Positions 1 through 8,044 of a stretch of DNA of 23,395 nt are shown here, piece by piece. The notes below the pieces were generated by a model, which was given only the letters and a program-made list of their open reading frames with translations, searched no databases and was not told where the DNA came from. This DNA is from an uncultured Caryophanales bacterium (GTDB taxonomy: Bacteria; Bacillota_I; Bacilli_A; RFN20; CAG-826), in assembly GCA_905197045.1 (NCBI GenBank), contig CAJJXG010000021.1, positions 1-23,395 of the forward strand. The letters run 5' to 3'. Made by a program: the position numbers and the translations under genes. Each line of letters begins with the position of its first letter. Position 1 is the first letter of the stretch.

Positions 1-372
1 AATTACAATTTCTTAGATAATTTTTCTTTAAAAGGAATCACCTCAACTTTATTAGATGATGGTACTCAGATTCATCAAGCTTCAATTACTTATTATTTAG
101 GTGATAGTGAAATAAAAGAAGGCGATACTTTATTTAGTTTTGGAAGCCAAGAATTTTATGCAGTCGCTACAACTAATGACGGAGTTAAAGTTACTTCAAA
201 TAAAATTAACATTAATATTACTTTCTCTACCTTACAAATTGTAATTGGCGTCGCAATTATTCTTCTTGTTTTAATTATTTTAGTTGTAATCTTTACAAAA
301 CTAAGTAAACGTAACAAAAGGAAAGTAAAGAAAGCGTTTAAAAACAAACTTTCGAAAACTAAAAAGAAATAG
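1..372 (+). CDS. C-terminal fragment of a membrane-anchored surface protein (5' end outside window)
   Basis: Reading frame 1 is open from the first base to a TAG stop at 370-372 and has no start inside the window, so this is the end of a longer gene. The visible 123 residues begin with a polar, beta-rich, Thr/Asp/Asn-containing segment that looks extracellular. A single strongly hydrophobic helix follows at about residues 80-101 (core IVIGVAIILLVLIILVVIF). The end is a very basic tail (KRNKRKVKK, KTKKK) typical of a cytoplasmic stop-transfer anchor. This topology (outside domain, one helix, positive tail) is what I see. The identity of the ectodomain cannot be told from this fragment. A strong terminator follows directly, so it is the last gene of its transcript. 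Confidence 0.75.
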   Translation, partial: NYNFLDNFSLKGITSTLLDDGTQIHQASITYYLGDSEIKEGDTLFSFGSQEFYAVATTNDGVKVTSNKININITFSTLQIVIGVAIILLVLIILVVIFTKLSKRNKRKVKKAFKNKLSKTKKK

Positions 373-377
373 CTCTT

Positions 378-408
378 AAAAACATCTTGGTTAATCAAGA
401 TGTTTTTT
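378..408. terminator. Bidirectional intrinsic terminator
   Basis: Stem AACATCTTG (381-389) and CAAGATGTT (396-404) with a 6-nt loop. A T run follows on the + strand and an A run precedes it, so it can end both the surface-protein gene on + and the xthA-nnr transcript on -. Confidence 0.8.
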
Positions 409-510
409 GATCCTATTAAACGTATTTATAATTTGTTTTTTAGAAAAATTCATAACCAAAAAATTTTAAATGTTCTCTTAAAATAACAATAAATAGAAAA
501 ACAAAATAGA

Positions 511-2025
511 CTAGTTATTATCTTTTTCTACTATTGAAATTATTGCTTGTGGAAGAAAATCAACAACATCTCTAGCAAGTAAAGAATATTCATTAATTTT
601 TTCTTTTGCTAAATCAGCACTTAAACCTAATAAATAAGCAGCACTAGCAACTCTTAAAAGTAGATGATCATTTTTATTTAATAAGCCTAGAGTTATGCCA
701 CTTAATACATCTCCACTTCCACCTTTTGCAAGTCCAGCATTACCAGTAATATTTAAATAAGAATTTATTCCATCACTAATCACGCTAACATTATTTTTTA
801 AGTTAACTATAACACCATATTTTTTAGCAAAATCCCTGCAAATCTCTACTGAATTGCTTAAAATAACATTAATTTCTAGATTAGATAAACGAGAAAACTC
901 TTTAATGTGAGGCGTTAAAGTTATGGAATTACATACCTTCTTTTTTAAAATATCAACTCCATATTTAGCTAAAGAATTTAATGCATCAGCATCTAAAACT
1001 AAATTACCTTTAAAGTTTAAAATTAAATAGCTAATGATTTTATATACTTCTTCGCTAGTGCCAATTCCTGGGCCAACTAAAATAGCAGAATAGTTAAGAA
1101 GTTTTTTTAAATTTTCTTCATCAAAAAGAATATTTCCATCTTTATCATTAAATAAAGCATAAATATTTTCTTCATTTTTTAAAGCATAGATATTATATAA
1201 AGATTTAGGTATACCAACTAAAGCATAGCCAACTCCACATCTTAAGCTTGCTAAAGCATTATAAGAAAGTAATAAAGCTCCAGGAGTTAATTTTGATCCA
1301 CCAAGCAAAGCAACTCGCCCATAACTCCCTTTATTTGAATTTTCATCACGTTTTTTAAATAAGCATTTAATATCTTCTTTTTCTAAAATATGAAGAAAAT
1401 ACTCACTTTTTGCAGGCTTTATTCCAATACTAACTACTTTTAATTCCTTATAAGCAGCTTTACCATCGTTTAAAAATAAGCCACTTTTTAAATCTTCAAT
1501 CGTAATTGTTAAATCGCTTTTAAAATAAGTGCCTAAATTTAAACCACTTGTTGCATCAAGTCCACTATTAATATCAATACTAACTTTATAAGCGTTAACT
1601 TGATTTAATTTATTAATTAATTCAATATAACTATCTTTGATTTTAGTAGATAAACCAACCCCAAAAAGAGCATCAATTATAATGCTTGGTTTATCTTTTT
1701 TTAAATATGTATCAAGATTATCAATAACCTTACCTAAATAACGCTTAAGATTAATACTTGTTTCTTCTTTTAAATGATTGGAAGCTAAATGGATAGAAAC
1801 ATCATAGTTTTCGTTAAATAAATAACGAGCAATAACTAAGCCATCTCCTCCATTTCCACCTCCTCCTGCTACTATTAAAATCTTATCCTCTTTTTTAATC
1901 TTTTCTTTAATAAGTTTAAAAGACATTTCTCCAGCTTTTTCCATTAGGTCAATGGAAAGAGTAAAGTTAGAAATAGTATAAGCATCATTTTCTTTAGCTT
2001 CTAAAGCAGTTATTACTTTTTTCAT
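511..2025 (-). CDS. nnr: Bifunctional NAD(P)HX epimerase / ADP-dependent NAD(P)HX dehydratase
   Basis: This enzyme repairs hydrated NADH and NADPH (NADHX/NADPHX): the N-terminal YjeF domain epimerises the R and S forms and the C-terminal ribokinase-like domain dehydrates the S form at the expense of ADP. Visible motifs are the glycine-rich loop GGGGNGGDG at about 54-62, DALFGVGL at 118-125, and DINSGLDATSG at 151-161 with the catalytic Asp151. The dehydratase half has NKGSYGRVALLGGS (231-244), VGPGIGTS (317-324), LDADALN (344-350), LTPHIKEFSRL (370-380) and GNAGLAKGGSGDVLSG (428-443). The 504-residue length fits the fused form. The ATG lies 2 nt after the xthA stop with no good Shine-Dalgarno, so translation is probably coupled to xthA. 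The usual DIPSGLD proline is Asn here, a mild variation. The stop is TAG. Confidence 0.95.
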   Translation of the reverse strand: MKKVITALEAKENDAYTISNFTLSIDLMEKAGEMSFKLIKEKIKKEDKILIVAGGGGNGGDGLVIARYLFNENYDVSIHLASNHLKEETSINLKRYLGKVIDNLDTYLKKDKPSIIIDALFGVGLSTKIKDSYIELINKLNQVNAYKVSIDINSGLDATSGLNLGTYFKSDLTITIEDLKSGLFLNDGKAAYKELKVVSIGIKPAKSEYFLHILEKEDIKCLFKKRDENSNKGSYGRVALLGGSKLTPGALLLSYNALASLRCGVGYALVGIPKSLYNIYALKNEENIYALFNDKDGNILFDEENLKKLLNYSAILVGPGIGTSEEVYKIISYLILNFKGNLVLDADALNSLAKYGVDILKKKVCNSITLTPHIKEFSRLSNLEINVILSNSVEICRDFAKKYGVIVNLKNNVSVISDGINSYLNITGNAGLAKGGSGDVLSGITLGLLNKNDHLLLRVASAAYLLGLSADLAKEKINEYSLLARDVVDFLPQAIISIVEKDNN

Positions 2026-2027
2026 AA

Positions 2028-2795
2028 TTAATCTAAATCGATATCAAGTTCAACTGGGCAATGATCACTCCCATAAATTTCATTTAATATTTTTGAATCT
2101 TTAACCTTATCTATTATATTTGCTGAAACAACAAAATAATCAATTCTCCAACCAGCGTTTCTTTCTCTAGCCTTCATTCTATAGCTCCACCAAGAATATT
2201 GAACTTTATCTTTATATAAATAACGGAAAGTATCAATATATCCATTATTTAATAAATTTGAAAAAGCGTTTCTTTCTTCATCAGTAAAACCTGCATTATG
2301 ATGATTTGTTGAAGGATTTTTTAAATCAATCTCTTCATGAGCTACATTTAAATCTCCAGCATAAACAACAGCTTTTTTCTCTTTTAAGCTATTTAAATAA
2401 GCGACTAAATCTTTTTCAAAGACCATTCTAAAATCAAGTCGCTTTAATTCATCTCCACTATTTGGAACATAACATGCTACATAATAAAAATTATTAAATT
2501 CAAGAGTAACTACTCTTCCTTCATCATCATATTTATTCTCAAGTAATCCATAATGAACACTTAATGGATGTATTTTAGTAAAAACTGCAACCCCACTATA
2601 ACCTTTTTTAACAGTTGAATTTGTAAAATAAACCTCATATCCTTCAGGTTTAAAAGGGAATTCTTTATGAATATCATCGTTTAATTTTGTTTCATTTAAA
2701 GAAAATACATCAGCATTTAACTCTTTAAAATCATTTTCAAAATTCTTATTTAAAATTGCTCTAATACCATTAACATTAAAAGATATAATTCTCAT
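2028..2795 (-). CDS. xthA: Exodeoxyribonuclease III / AP endonuclease family
   Basis: Cytoplasmic Mg-dependent nuclease of base-excision repair that nicks at abasic sites and trims blocked 3' ends. The 255-residue protein has the whole exonuclease-endonuclease-phosphatase set: NVNGIRA (7-13), LNETKL (33-38, metal ligand Glu35), GYSGVAVFTK (65-74), YVPNSG (109-114), GDLNVAHEEIDL (147-158, Asp148 and Asn150), WRIDYF (216-221, Asp219) and GSDHCPV (242-248, Asp244/His245). The ATG is well supported by GAAGAGGT at 2802-2809 on the minus strand. It is the first gene of a two-gene transcript with nnr, which starts 2 nt downstream. A TATAAT-like box lies at 2814-2819. The family includes ExoA of Bacillus. 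Its substrate preference (AP endonuclease against 3'-5' exonuclease) cannot be read from the sequence. Confidence 0.95.
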   Translation of the reverse strand: MRIISFNVNGIRAILNKNFENDFKELNADVFSLNETKLNDDIHKEFPFKPEGYEVYFTNSTVKKGYSGVAVFTKIHPLSVHYGLLENKYDDEGRVVTLEFNNFYYVACYVPNSGDELKRLDFRMVFEKDLVAYLNSLKEKKAVVYAGDLNVAHEEIDLKNPSTNHHNAGFTDEERNAFSNLLNNGYIDTFRYLYKDKVQYSWWSYRMKARERNAGWRIDYFVVSANIIDKVKDSKILNEIYGSDHCPVELDIDLD

Positions 2796-2813
2796 AGCGA
2801 TACCTCTTCAATT

Positions 2814-2819
2814 ATTATA
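2814..2819 (-). promoter_or_regulatory. Candidate -10 box for xthA-nnr
   Basis: A perfect TATAAT on the minus strand, 19 nt upstream of the xthA start codon. The hexamer 17 bp further upstream is a poor -35 match, so this is only a candidate. Confidence 0.35.
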
Positions 2820-2934
2820 AAGAAAATAAAAAGAATTGGTATGAAATTGAAATAAAATAATAACTGACACTATGTTATTTTCAATTGAAAGATAATTAGT
2901 TTTGTTTTTAAATAAATACGAAAAGGAGAATGTT

Positions 2935-3804
2935 ATGCCTAAATCAAAAGTCTATTTTACAAAAGATTTATCATCACATAGTCTTGTTAAACTTTTAAAT
3001 CTTTTAGATAAGAAATTAACAGGAAATGTTGCGGTTAAAATTCATTCTGGTGAAGAAGGAAATCAAAACTATCTCCGTCCAGATTATTTAAAAGAAATTG
3101 TTGAATATGTCCATGGTACAGTTGTTGAATGTAACACAGCTTATGATGGAGAAAGAAATACCACTGAAAAGCATTTAAACTTATTAAAAAATCATGGTTG
3201 GAACACCACTTTTAAAATGGATTTATTAGATGCTAGTGGTCCTGATATTGAACTTGATATTCCTAATGGTGTCCGTATTAAAAAGAATTACATCGGAAAA
3301 GATTTTGATAAATATGATTCAATGCTCATCGTCTCTCACTTTAAAGGTCATCCAATGGGAGGCTTTGGAGGCGCTTTAAAACAATTATCAATTGGCTGCG
3401 CATCCGGATATGGAAAACTCTATATTCATGGAGCTGGCGATACAAAAGTTGGATTTGACGCTGAACAAGATAGTTTTCTTGAATCTATGGCTGATGCTGC
3501 CGGAAGTGTCGTTAAATATTTTGATGAAAAAATCCTATATATAAACGTTATGAGGAATTTATCAGTTGATTGTGATTGTTGCGCAATTGCTGAAGATCCA
3601 TGTATGAAAGATATTGGAATTTTAGCTTCAACTGATCCAATTGCAATTGATCAAGCTTGTATTGATTTAATTTATAGTTCAAAAGATCCAGGAAGAGATC
3701 ATTTTATTGAAAGAGTTGAATCTCGTCATGGTATTCATACAATCGAAACTGCTGCTAAAATCGGTTATGGCAGTCGTGAGTATGAATTAATTAATGTTGA
3801 TTAA
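2935..3804 (+). CDS. DUF362 family protein, putative iron-sulfur binding
   Basis: A 289-residue protein of the DUF362 family, often annotated as 4Fe-4S cluster-binding. Typical segments are visible: VAVKIHSGEEGN (32-43), RPDYLKEIVEYV (48-59), a central FKGHPMGGFGGALKQLSIG (136-154) and, near the end, DCDCCAIAEDPCMKDIGIL (212-230). Cysteines 213, 215, 216 and 223 form a compact cluster that could ligate a metal, but the separate CxxCxxC ferredoxin domain found in many relatives is absent. The frame is open from a TTG at 2902, yet AAGGAG at 2923-2928 sits 6 nt before the ATG at 2935, so that start is chosen. It is a monocistronic gene divergent from xthA and closed by a strong terminator. The function of the family is not established, and I assign no reaction. 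Confidence 0.85.
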   Translation: MPKSKVYFTKDLSSHSLVKLLNLLDKKLTGNVAVKIHSGEEGNQNYLRPDYLKEIVEYVHGTVVECNTAYDGERNTTEKHLNLLKNHGWNTTFKMDLLDASGPDIELDIPNGVRIKKNYIGKDFDKYDSMLIVSHFKGHPMGGFGGALKQLSIGCASGYGKLYIHGAGDTKVGFDAEQDSFLESMADAAGSVVKYFDEKILYINVMRNLSVDCDCCAIAEDPCMKDIGILASTDPIAIDQACIDLIYSSKDPGRDHFIERVESRHGIHTIETAAKIGYGSREYELINVD

Positions 3805-3824
3805 TTTGTTTTCTTTTTAACTCT

Positions 3825-3858
3825 AAACCTCGCCTATTTCAGGCGAGGTTTTTGTTTT
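3825..3858 (+). terminator. Intrinsic terminator after the DUF362 gene
   Basis: An 11-bp perfect stem, AAACCTCGCCT (3825-3835) with AGGCGAGGTTT (3841-3851), a 5-nt loop and a T-rich tail. The stem is GC-rich against the AT-rich background. Confidence 0.9.
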
Positions 3859-4096
3859 AATTAATTATTAATCTAACCTTGATATTTAAGTAAATCTAAA
3901 AAATAATTAAAGAATTGCAGGCTTTTTGTCTAAAAATTAATAGACTTAGATAAAATACCGTAACCTATCGGAGCCACTTTTTCCTACTCTACTCTTAGAA
4001 AGTTTGCCTTTTAAACTAACTCTTTATTTAGCGAGAGATTAGTTGAATGACTTACCAAATTTAAATACATAAATATCTAAAGAGAACTTTATCCAC
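3855..4096. other. Gene-free stretch with unexplained local structure
   Basis: I find no convincing reading frame and no tRNA or known riboswitch signature between the two terminators. There is a small hairpin at 3928-3945 (GTCTA...TAGAC) and a relatively GC-rich patch at about 3957-3995. A stem of ten pairs with one bulge lies at 4014-4044 (AACTAACTCT with AGAGATTAGTT). A competing 5-bp stem (AGTTT 4001-4005 with AAACT 4013-4017) overlaps its left arm, so the two cannot form together. It may hold a small RNA, or be decayed sequence. Confidence 0.35.
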
Positions 4097-4130
4097 ATAA
4101 AAACAGCCACGAAATTCGTGGCTGTTATTT
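4097..4130 (-). terminator. Intrinsic terminator of nifJ
   Basis: A 12-bp perfect stem, AACAGCCACGAA (4102-4113) with TTCGTGGCTGTT (4115-4126), has a one-base centre, so the real loop opens a few pairs. On the minus strand it is followed by TTTTTAT. It lies about 20 nt beyond the nifJ stop. Confidence 0.88.
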
Positions 4131-4149
4131 TGCTTTTACTTATAAGATA

Positions 4150-7100
4150 TTAAAGACCGAACTTTTTGATTCTTTCCCATCTTTCGCGAGCGCATTTTTC
4201 ATTCTTTTCAAATAATGCTTCTGCTTCTTCTGGGTTGATCTTTGGAAGTTGAGAGTATCTTGTTTCTTTCATAATGAACTCTCTTAACTTAGTGAAGTCT
4301 GGTTCTTTGCAATCAAGTTGTAAGCCAGGTTTTCCTTGAGCAACAAGTCTTGGATCATATCTGAAGGTTGTGAAGTAACCGCAAGCGACTGCTTCTTTTT
4401 CAACTTCGATAGAGTTGACCATACCACCTTTAATACCATGGTTAACACATGGAGCATAGCAGATAATTAAGGATGGTCCGTTGTAACTTTCGGCTTCTTT
4501 GAAGGCTTTAATTGCAGCCATCATGTTAGCACCTAAAGCAACTTGAGCAACATAGACATTACCATAAGCCATTGCCATTAAAGCAAGGTTCTTCTTGCTG
4601 GTCTTTTTACCACTAGCAGTAAATTGAGCGATTTGACCAGTTTGTGATGATTTAGAAGCTTGACCACCAGTATTGGAGTAAACTTCAGTATCAAGACACA
4701 TAACGTTGATATCATCTTCACTAGCTAAGACATGATCAAGTCCGCCATAGCCAATATCATATGCCCAGCCATCACCACCAACAATCCAAACACTCTTATC
4801 GAGTAAGTCTTGTTTATAATTAAGGACTTCTTTGATAGCTTCATCTTTAGAAGCTTCAACACCTTTTACAAGTTCAGGAATGATCTTTCTAGCTTCATCT
4901 TTATTCTTGATGTTAGCAAGATAGTTTTTAATTGTAGCTTTGAGTTCATCGCTAACCTTATCACTTTCTAATCCAGCATTTAAGATTCTGCAGATATTAG
5001 CAAGTTTATAGTCGGTAGCAAGTCTCATACCATAACCATTTTCTGCGTTATCTTCAAATAAGGAGTTAGCCCAAGCAACACCATTTCCATTCTTATCATT
5101 AACAAATGGAGTTAATGGAGTTGAACCACAATAGATTGAGGAACAACCAGTTGCGTTAGAAATTAATAAATCTTTACCGAATAATCTTGAGAGTAAGTTG
5201 TAATATGGAGTTTCACCACATCCAGCACATGCTCCGCTGACTTCCATATAAGGCATTAAGAATGCAGCACCTTTAACTGTTGTAACAGGGAATTTATCAG
5301 CTTTATATTCAGTGTGTTTATATAAGTATTGAGCGTATTCTTCTTTATCAAATTGTGATTTAGCTTCAACAAGTTTTAATGCGAAGTGATCGTTTCCAGC
5401 TTTTCTTGCGGCAGCATTTGCAAGACATTCTTTAACACAAAGACCACATCCGACACAGTTCTTTGGTGAAACTTGAATAATGTATTTTAAGCCTGGTTTT
5501 GCTGGTTTAACATCAACTACTGAATCAGCAAGTCCTTTTGGACCATTTTTGATTTCTTCATCAGTTAATAAGAATGGTCTAATTGTTGTATGTGGGCAGA
5601 CAAATGCACAGGTATTACATTGAATACAATAATCTTTATTCCATTCTGGGACTCTATCAGCAATACCTCTTTGTTCCATGAAAGTAACATCTTCTCTCAT
5701 AGTACCATCGAGTAATTCATATTCAGTGAATTTGCTGACTGGAATATCATAACCATCAAGAGTATTAACAAGATCAACATAACTATCGAAATAGTCATCA
5801 CCAGTTAATGTTCTTTCTCTGTTATATGGTAATTTAGCCCAAGCGCTATCGACTTTAACTTCTCTTAAGCCTTCTGTACCTTTATCGATAGCTTTGTAGT
5901 TAAGTTCAACAACATCTTGACCTTTTCTACCATAAGTCTTTAAGGCAAGTTTCTTCATCCATGTATTTGCATCAGCATATGGCATGATTTGTGGATTTAA
6001 GTAGAAGAAAGCACTTTGTAAGATTGTATTTGTATGTCTTCCCATACCGATTTCGCTAGCAATCTTGTTAGCATCGATAACATAGAATTTGGCATGTTTT
6101 GTAGCAAGTTGCCATTTAACTCTATTTGGTAAGGATTTGATTAATGTTTCATCATCCATATCAGTGTTGAGTAAGAATGTACCACCATCACTGAGGTTCT
6201 TTAACATATCAAATCTAAAGACATAAGTATCAAGTGAACATGAAATGAATGAAGCATGTTCAACATAATATGTAGAATGAATTGGTTCTTTACCAAATCT
6301 TAAGTGGCTTCTTGTAACACCACCAGATTTTCTGGAGTCATAAGCAAAGTAAGCTTGAGCATATTGATGTGTAGCATCACCAATAATCTTAATTGATGAT
6401 TTATTAGCACCAACAGTTCCATCACTACCTAATCCATAGAATAAGCAGGATGTGTAGTTATGTTTAATTTCGTAATCTTCATCAACAGGAATTGAAAGGA
6501 AGGTAACATCATCATTAATACCAACTGAGAAATTATGATGTTCTTTTCCACTTAACATCCAATCAAAGACAGATTTAATGTGTTTTGGTTGAGTATCTTT
6601 ACTAGATAATCCATATCTTCCACCGATAACTTTAATTCCGGTTCTTCCTTCAAGATCTAATGCGGAGCAGACATCTTCATATAAAGCTTCTCCAACACTA
6701 CCTAATTCTTTACTTCTATCTAAGACAGCAAGTTCTTTAACAGTTGAAGGAATACAAGCAACTAAGTGTTTTGCTGAGAATGGTCTAAAGAGGTGGACTC
6801 TAATCATACCAACCTTTTGACCTTTGTTCTTCCATAAATCAGTGACAACTTCATAAGCTGTTTCATTTACAGAACCCATAGCAATAATTACTTTTTCTGC
6901 ATCTGGAGCACCATAATAAACAAATGGGGCATATTCTCTACCAGTTAATTCACTAACTTTCTTGAAGTATTTTTCAGCAACTGGAAGAACGTTATCAAAG
7001 TGTTTATTTTGAGCTTCTCTACCTTGGAAGTAGATATCATCGTTTTCAGCGCCACCCTTTGTAACAGCGTGTCCGTGTGGATTTAAAGCTCTTTCTTTGA

Positions 7101-7716
7101 ATTTTTTAACTTTATCCCATGGAACAAGTTTCTTCCATTCTTCATCAGCTAAAAATTCAACGTTTTGGATTTCGTGTGAAGTTCTAAATCCATCAAAGAA
7201 ATGACAGACTGGATATTCAGCATCAATTGCAACAAGGTGAGCAACAGAAGCAAGATCAGCAACTTCTTGAACAGAATCAGAGCAAATCATAGCGATACCA
7301 CTTTGTCTAATTGAATAAACATCTTGGTGATCACCAAAAATTGAAAGAGCTCTGGTAGCTAAGCTTCTTGCACTAACATGTAAAACTGCTGGTAATAATT
7401 CACCACACCATTTATAGATGTTTGGAATCATTAAGAGTAAACCTTGGCTTGCGGTATATGTTGTTGATAAAACACCACCATTTAAAGCGCCGTGTAAAGC
7501 ACCACTAGCGCCAGCCTCAGATTGCATTTCACAAACTTTAACTGTGCTGTTAAAAAAGTTTTTCTTACCTTGGGAGGCGTAAATATCAACATAGTTTGCC
7601 ATTGGTGAAGATGGAGTAATTGGGAAAATAGCAGCAACTTCAGTGAAGTTATAGCTCATTAAGGCAGCTGCAGTATTACCATCGACACTAAGCATTGTTT
7701 TCTTTACTTCTGACAT
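4150..7716 (-). CDS. nifJ: Pyruvate:ferredoxin (flavodoxin) oxidoreductase, single-chain
   Basis: Catalyses oxidative decarboxylation of pyruvate with CoA to acetyl-CoA, CO2 and reduced ferredoxin, using thiamine diphosphate and three 4Fe-4S clusters. It is the central step of anaerobic fermentation. The 1188 residues contain all fused domains in the usual order. The N-terminal pyruvate-binding domain has FPITPSSPMANYVD (30-43). The CoA/gamma-like domains follow. The two-cluster ferredoxin domain has Cys697/700/703/707 (CIQCNTCAFVC) and Cys754/757/760/764 (CVGCGLCVKEC). The C-terminal ThDP domain has GACAGCGETPYYN and, near residues 975-1010, GDGWAYDIGYGG and DTEVYSNTGGQ. AAGGAG lies about 11 nt before the ATG, a rather long spacing. 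Codon choice is more biased than in its neighbours, as expected for a highly expressed gene. It is monocistronic, with its own promoter candidate and terminator. Confidence 0.97.
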   Translation of the reverse strand: MSEVKKTMLSVDGNTAAALMSYNFTEVAAIFPITPSSPMANYVDIYASQGKKNFFNSTVKVCEMQSEAGASGALHGALNGGVLSTTYTASQGLLLMIPNIYKWCGELLPAVLHVSARSLATRALSIFGDHQDVYSIRQSGIAMICSDSVQEVADLASVAHLVAIDAEYPVCHFFDGFRTSHEIQNVEFLADEEWKKLVPWDKVKKFKERALNPHGHAVTKGGAENDDIYFQGREAQNKHFDNVLPVAEKYFKKVSELTGREYAPFVYYGAPDAEKVIIAMGSVNETAYEVVTDLWKNKGQKVGMIRVHLFRPFSAKHLVACIPSTVKELAVLDRSKELGSVGEALYEDVCSALDLEGRTGIKVIGGRYGLSSKDTQPKHIKSVFDWMLSGKEHHNFSVGINDDVTFLSIPVDEDYEIKHNYTSCLFYGLGSDGTVGANKSSIKIIGDATHQYAQAYFAYDSRKSGGVTRSHLRFGKEPIHSTYYVEHASFISCSLDTYVFRFDMLKNLSDGGTFLLNTDMDDETLIKSLPNRVKWQLATKHAKFYVIDANKIASEIGMGRHTNTILQSAFFYLNPQIMPYADANTWMKKLALKTYGRKGQDVVELNYKAIDKGTEGLREVKVDSAWAKLPYNRERTLTGDDYFDSYVDLVNTLDGYDIPVSKFTEYELLDGTMREDVTFMEQRGIADRVPEWNKDYCIQCNTCAFVCPHTTIRPFLLTDEEIKNGPKGLADSVVDVKPAKPGLKYIIQVSPKNCVGCGLCVKECLANAAARKAGNDHFALKLVEAKSQFDKEEYAQYLYKHTEYKADKFPVTTVKGAAFLMPYMEVSGACAGCGETPYYNLLSRLFGKDLLISNATGCSSIYCGSTPLTPFVNDKNGNGVAWANSLFEDNAENGYGMRLATDYKLANICRILNAGLESDKVSDELKATIKNYLANIKNKDEARKIIPELVKGVEASKDEAIKEVLNYKQDLLDKSVWIVGGDGWAYDIGYGGLDHVLASEDDINVMCLDTEVYSNTGGQASKSSQTGQIAQFTASGKKTSKKNLALMAMAYGNVYVAQVALGANMMAAIKAFKEAESYNGPSLIICYAPCVNHGIKGGMVNSIEVEKEAVACGYFTTFRYDPRLVAQGKPGLQLDCKEPDFTKLREFIMKETRYSQLPKINPEEAEALFEKNEKCARERWERIKKFGL

Positions 7717-7745
7717 AAAAAAATAATTCTCCTTAATCTTTGATA

Positions 7746-7774
7746 ATTATATAACTTTAAAAGTTAAAGTTTAA
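7746..7774 (-). promoter_or_regulatory. Candidate nifJ promoter overlapping a dyad
   Basis: On the minus strand a perfect TATAAT (7746-7751) lies 17 bp from a weak -35, TTAAAC (7769-7774). A perfect inverted repeat, AACTTTAA (7753-7760), AAG, TTAAAGTT (7764-7771), fills the spacer and could be an operator. No regulator family is recognised from it. It does not match the Rex or Fnr consensus. Confidence 0.45.
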
Positions 7775-7784
7775 TATCTTTTTA

Positions 7785-7961
7785 CGCAAAAAAGAGACGA
7801 GTAAAATTTCTTGAAAATCTTATATCTATTCGAAGCAGTTCTTAAAAAGCCATACAAATATATAGATACATTTTTTAAATGAGATCTTGTTATTGTTCTC
7901 TTACCTTAATTATTATTAGAATAATTAAATCTTCAAAACATAAAAATCGTCTACTTTTGCG
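7785..7961. other. Long-range inverted repeat in the nifJ-mgtC divergent region; possible structured RNA
   Basis: This region between the divergent nifJ and mgtC genes has no reading frame. CGCAAAA (7785-7791) plus AGACGA (7795-7800) are complementary to TCGTCT (7947-7952) plus TTTTGCG (7955-7961), giving 13 pairs around a 3x2 internal loop. Pairing continues imperfectly inward, for instance TTGAA near 7812 with TTCAA near 7932. The roughly 177-nt rod resembles the general shape of a small regulatory RNA such as 6S RNA. I see no clear promoter or conserved motif, and the strand is unknown. Confidence 0.3.
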
Positions 7962-8004
7962 GTTTTAATAAACAATATTCCTTTATTTTGTATGTGTTTT
8001 AAGG

Positions 8005-8010
8005 TACAAT
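8005..8010 (+). promoter_or_regulatory. Candidate -10 box for mgtC-like gene
   Basis: TACAAT at 8005-8010 with TTTATT 17 bp upstream as a weak -35. The implied leader is only about 30 nt, too short for an M-box magnesium riboswitch. Confidence 0.35.
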
Positions 8011-8044
8011 AATTTTCACCAAAGAAAATATATAGGAGTCGAAA

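Noticed and set aside
156..398. 80-residue hydrophobic reading frame on the minus strand
   Set aside because: It lies antisense to the open frame of the surface-protein fragment and crosses the terminator; no ribosome site.
3957..3995. tRNA or known riboswitch in the GC-richer patch
   Set aside because: No T-loop GTTCGA-type motif, no cloverleaf arms, and no match I could make to c-di-GMP, guanidine or glycine riboswitch signatures.
7717..8044. M-box (magnesium) riboswitch upstream of the MgtC-like gene
   Set aside because: The likely -10 at 8005 leaves a leader of about 30 nt and no M-box motifs were seen.
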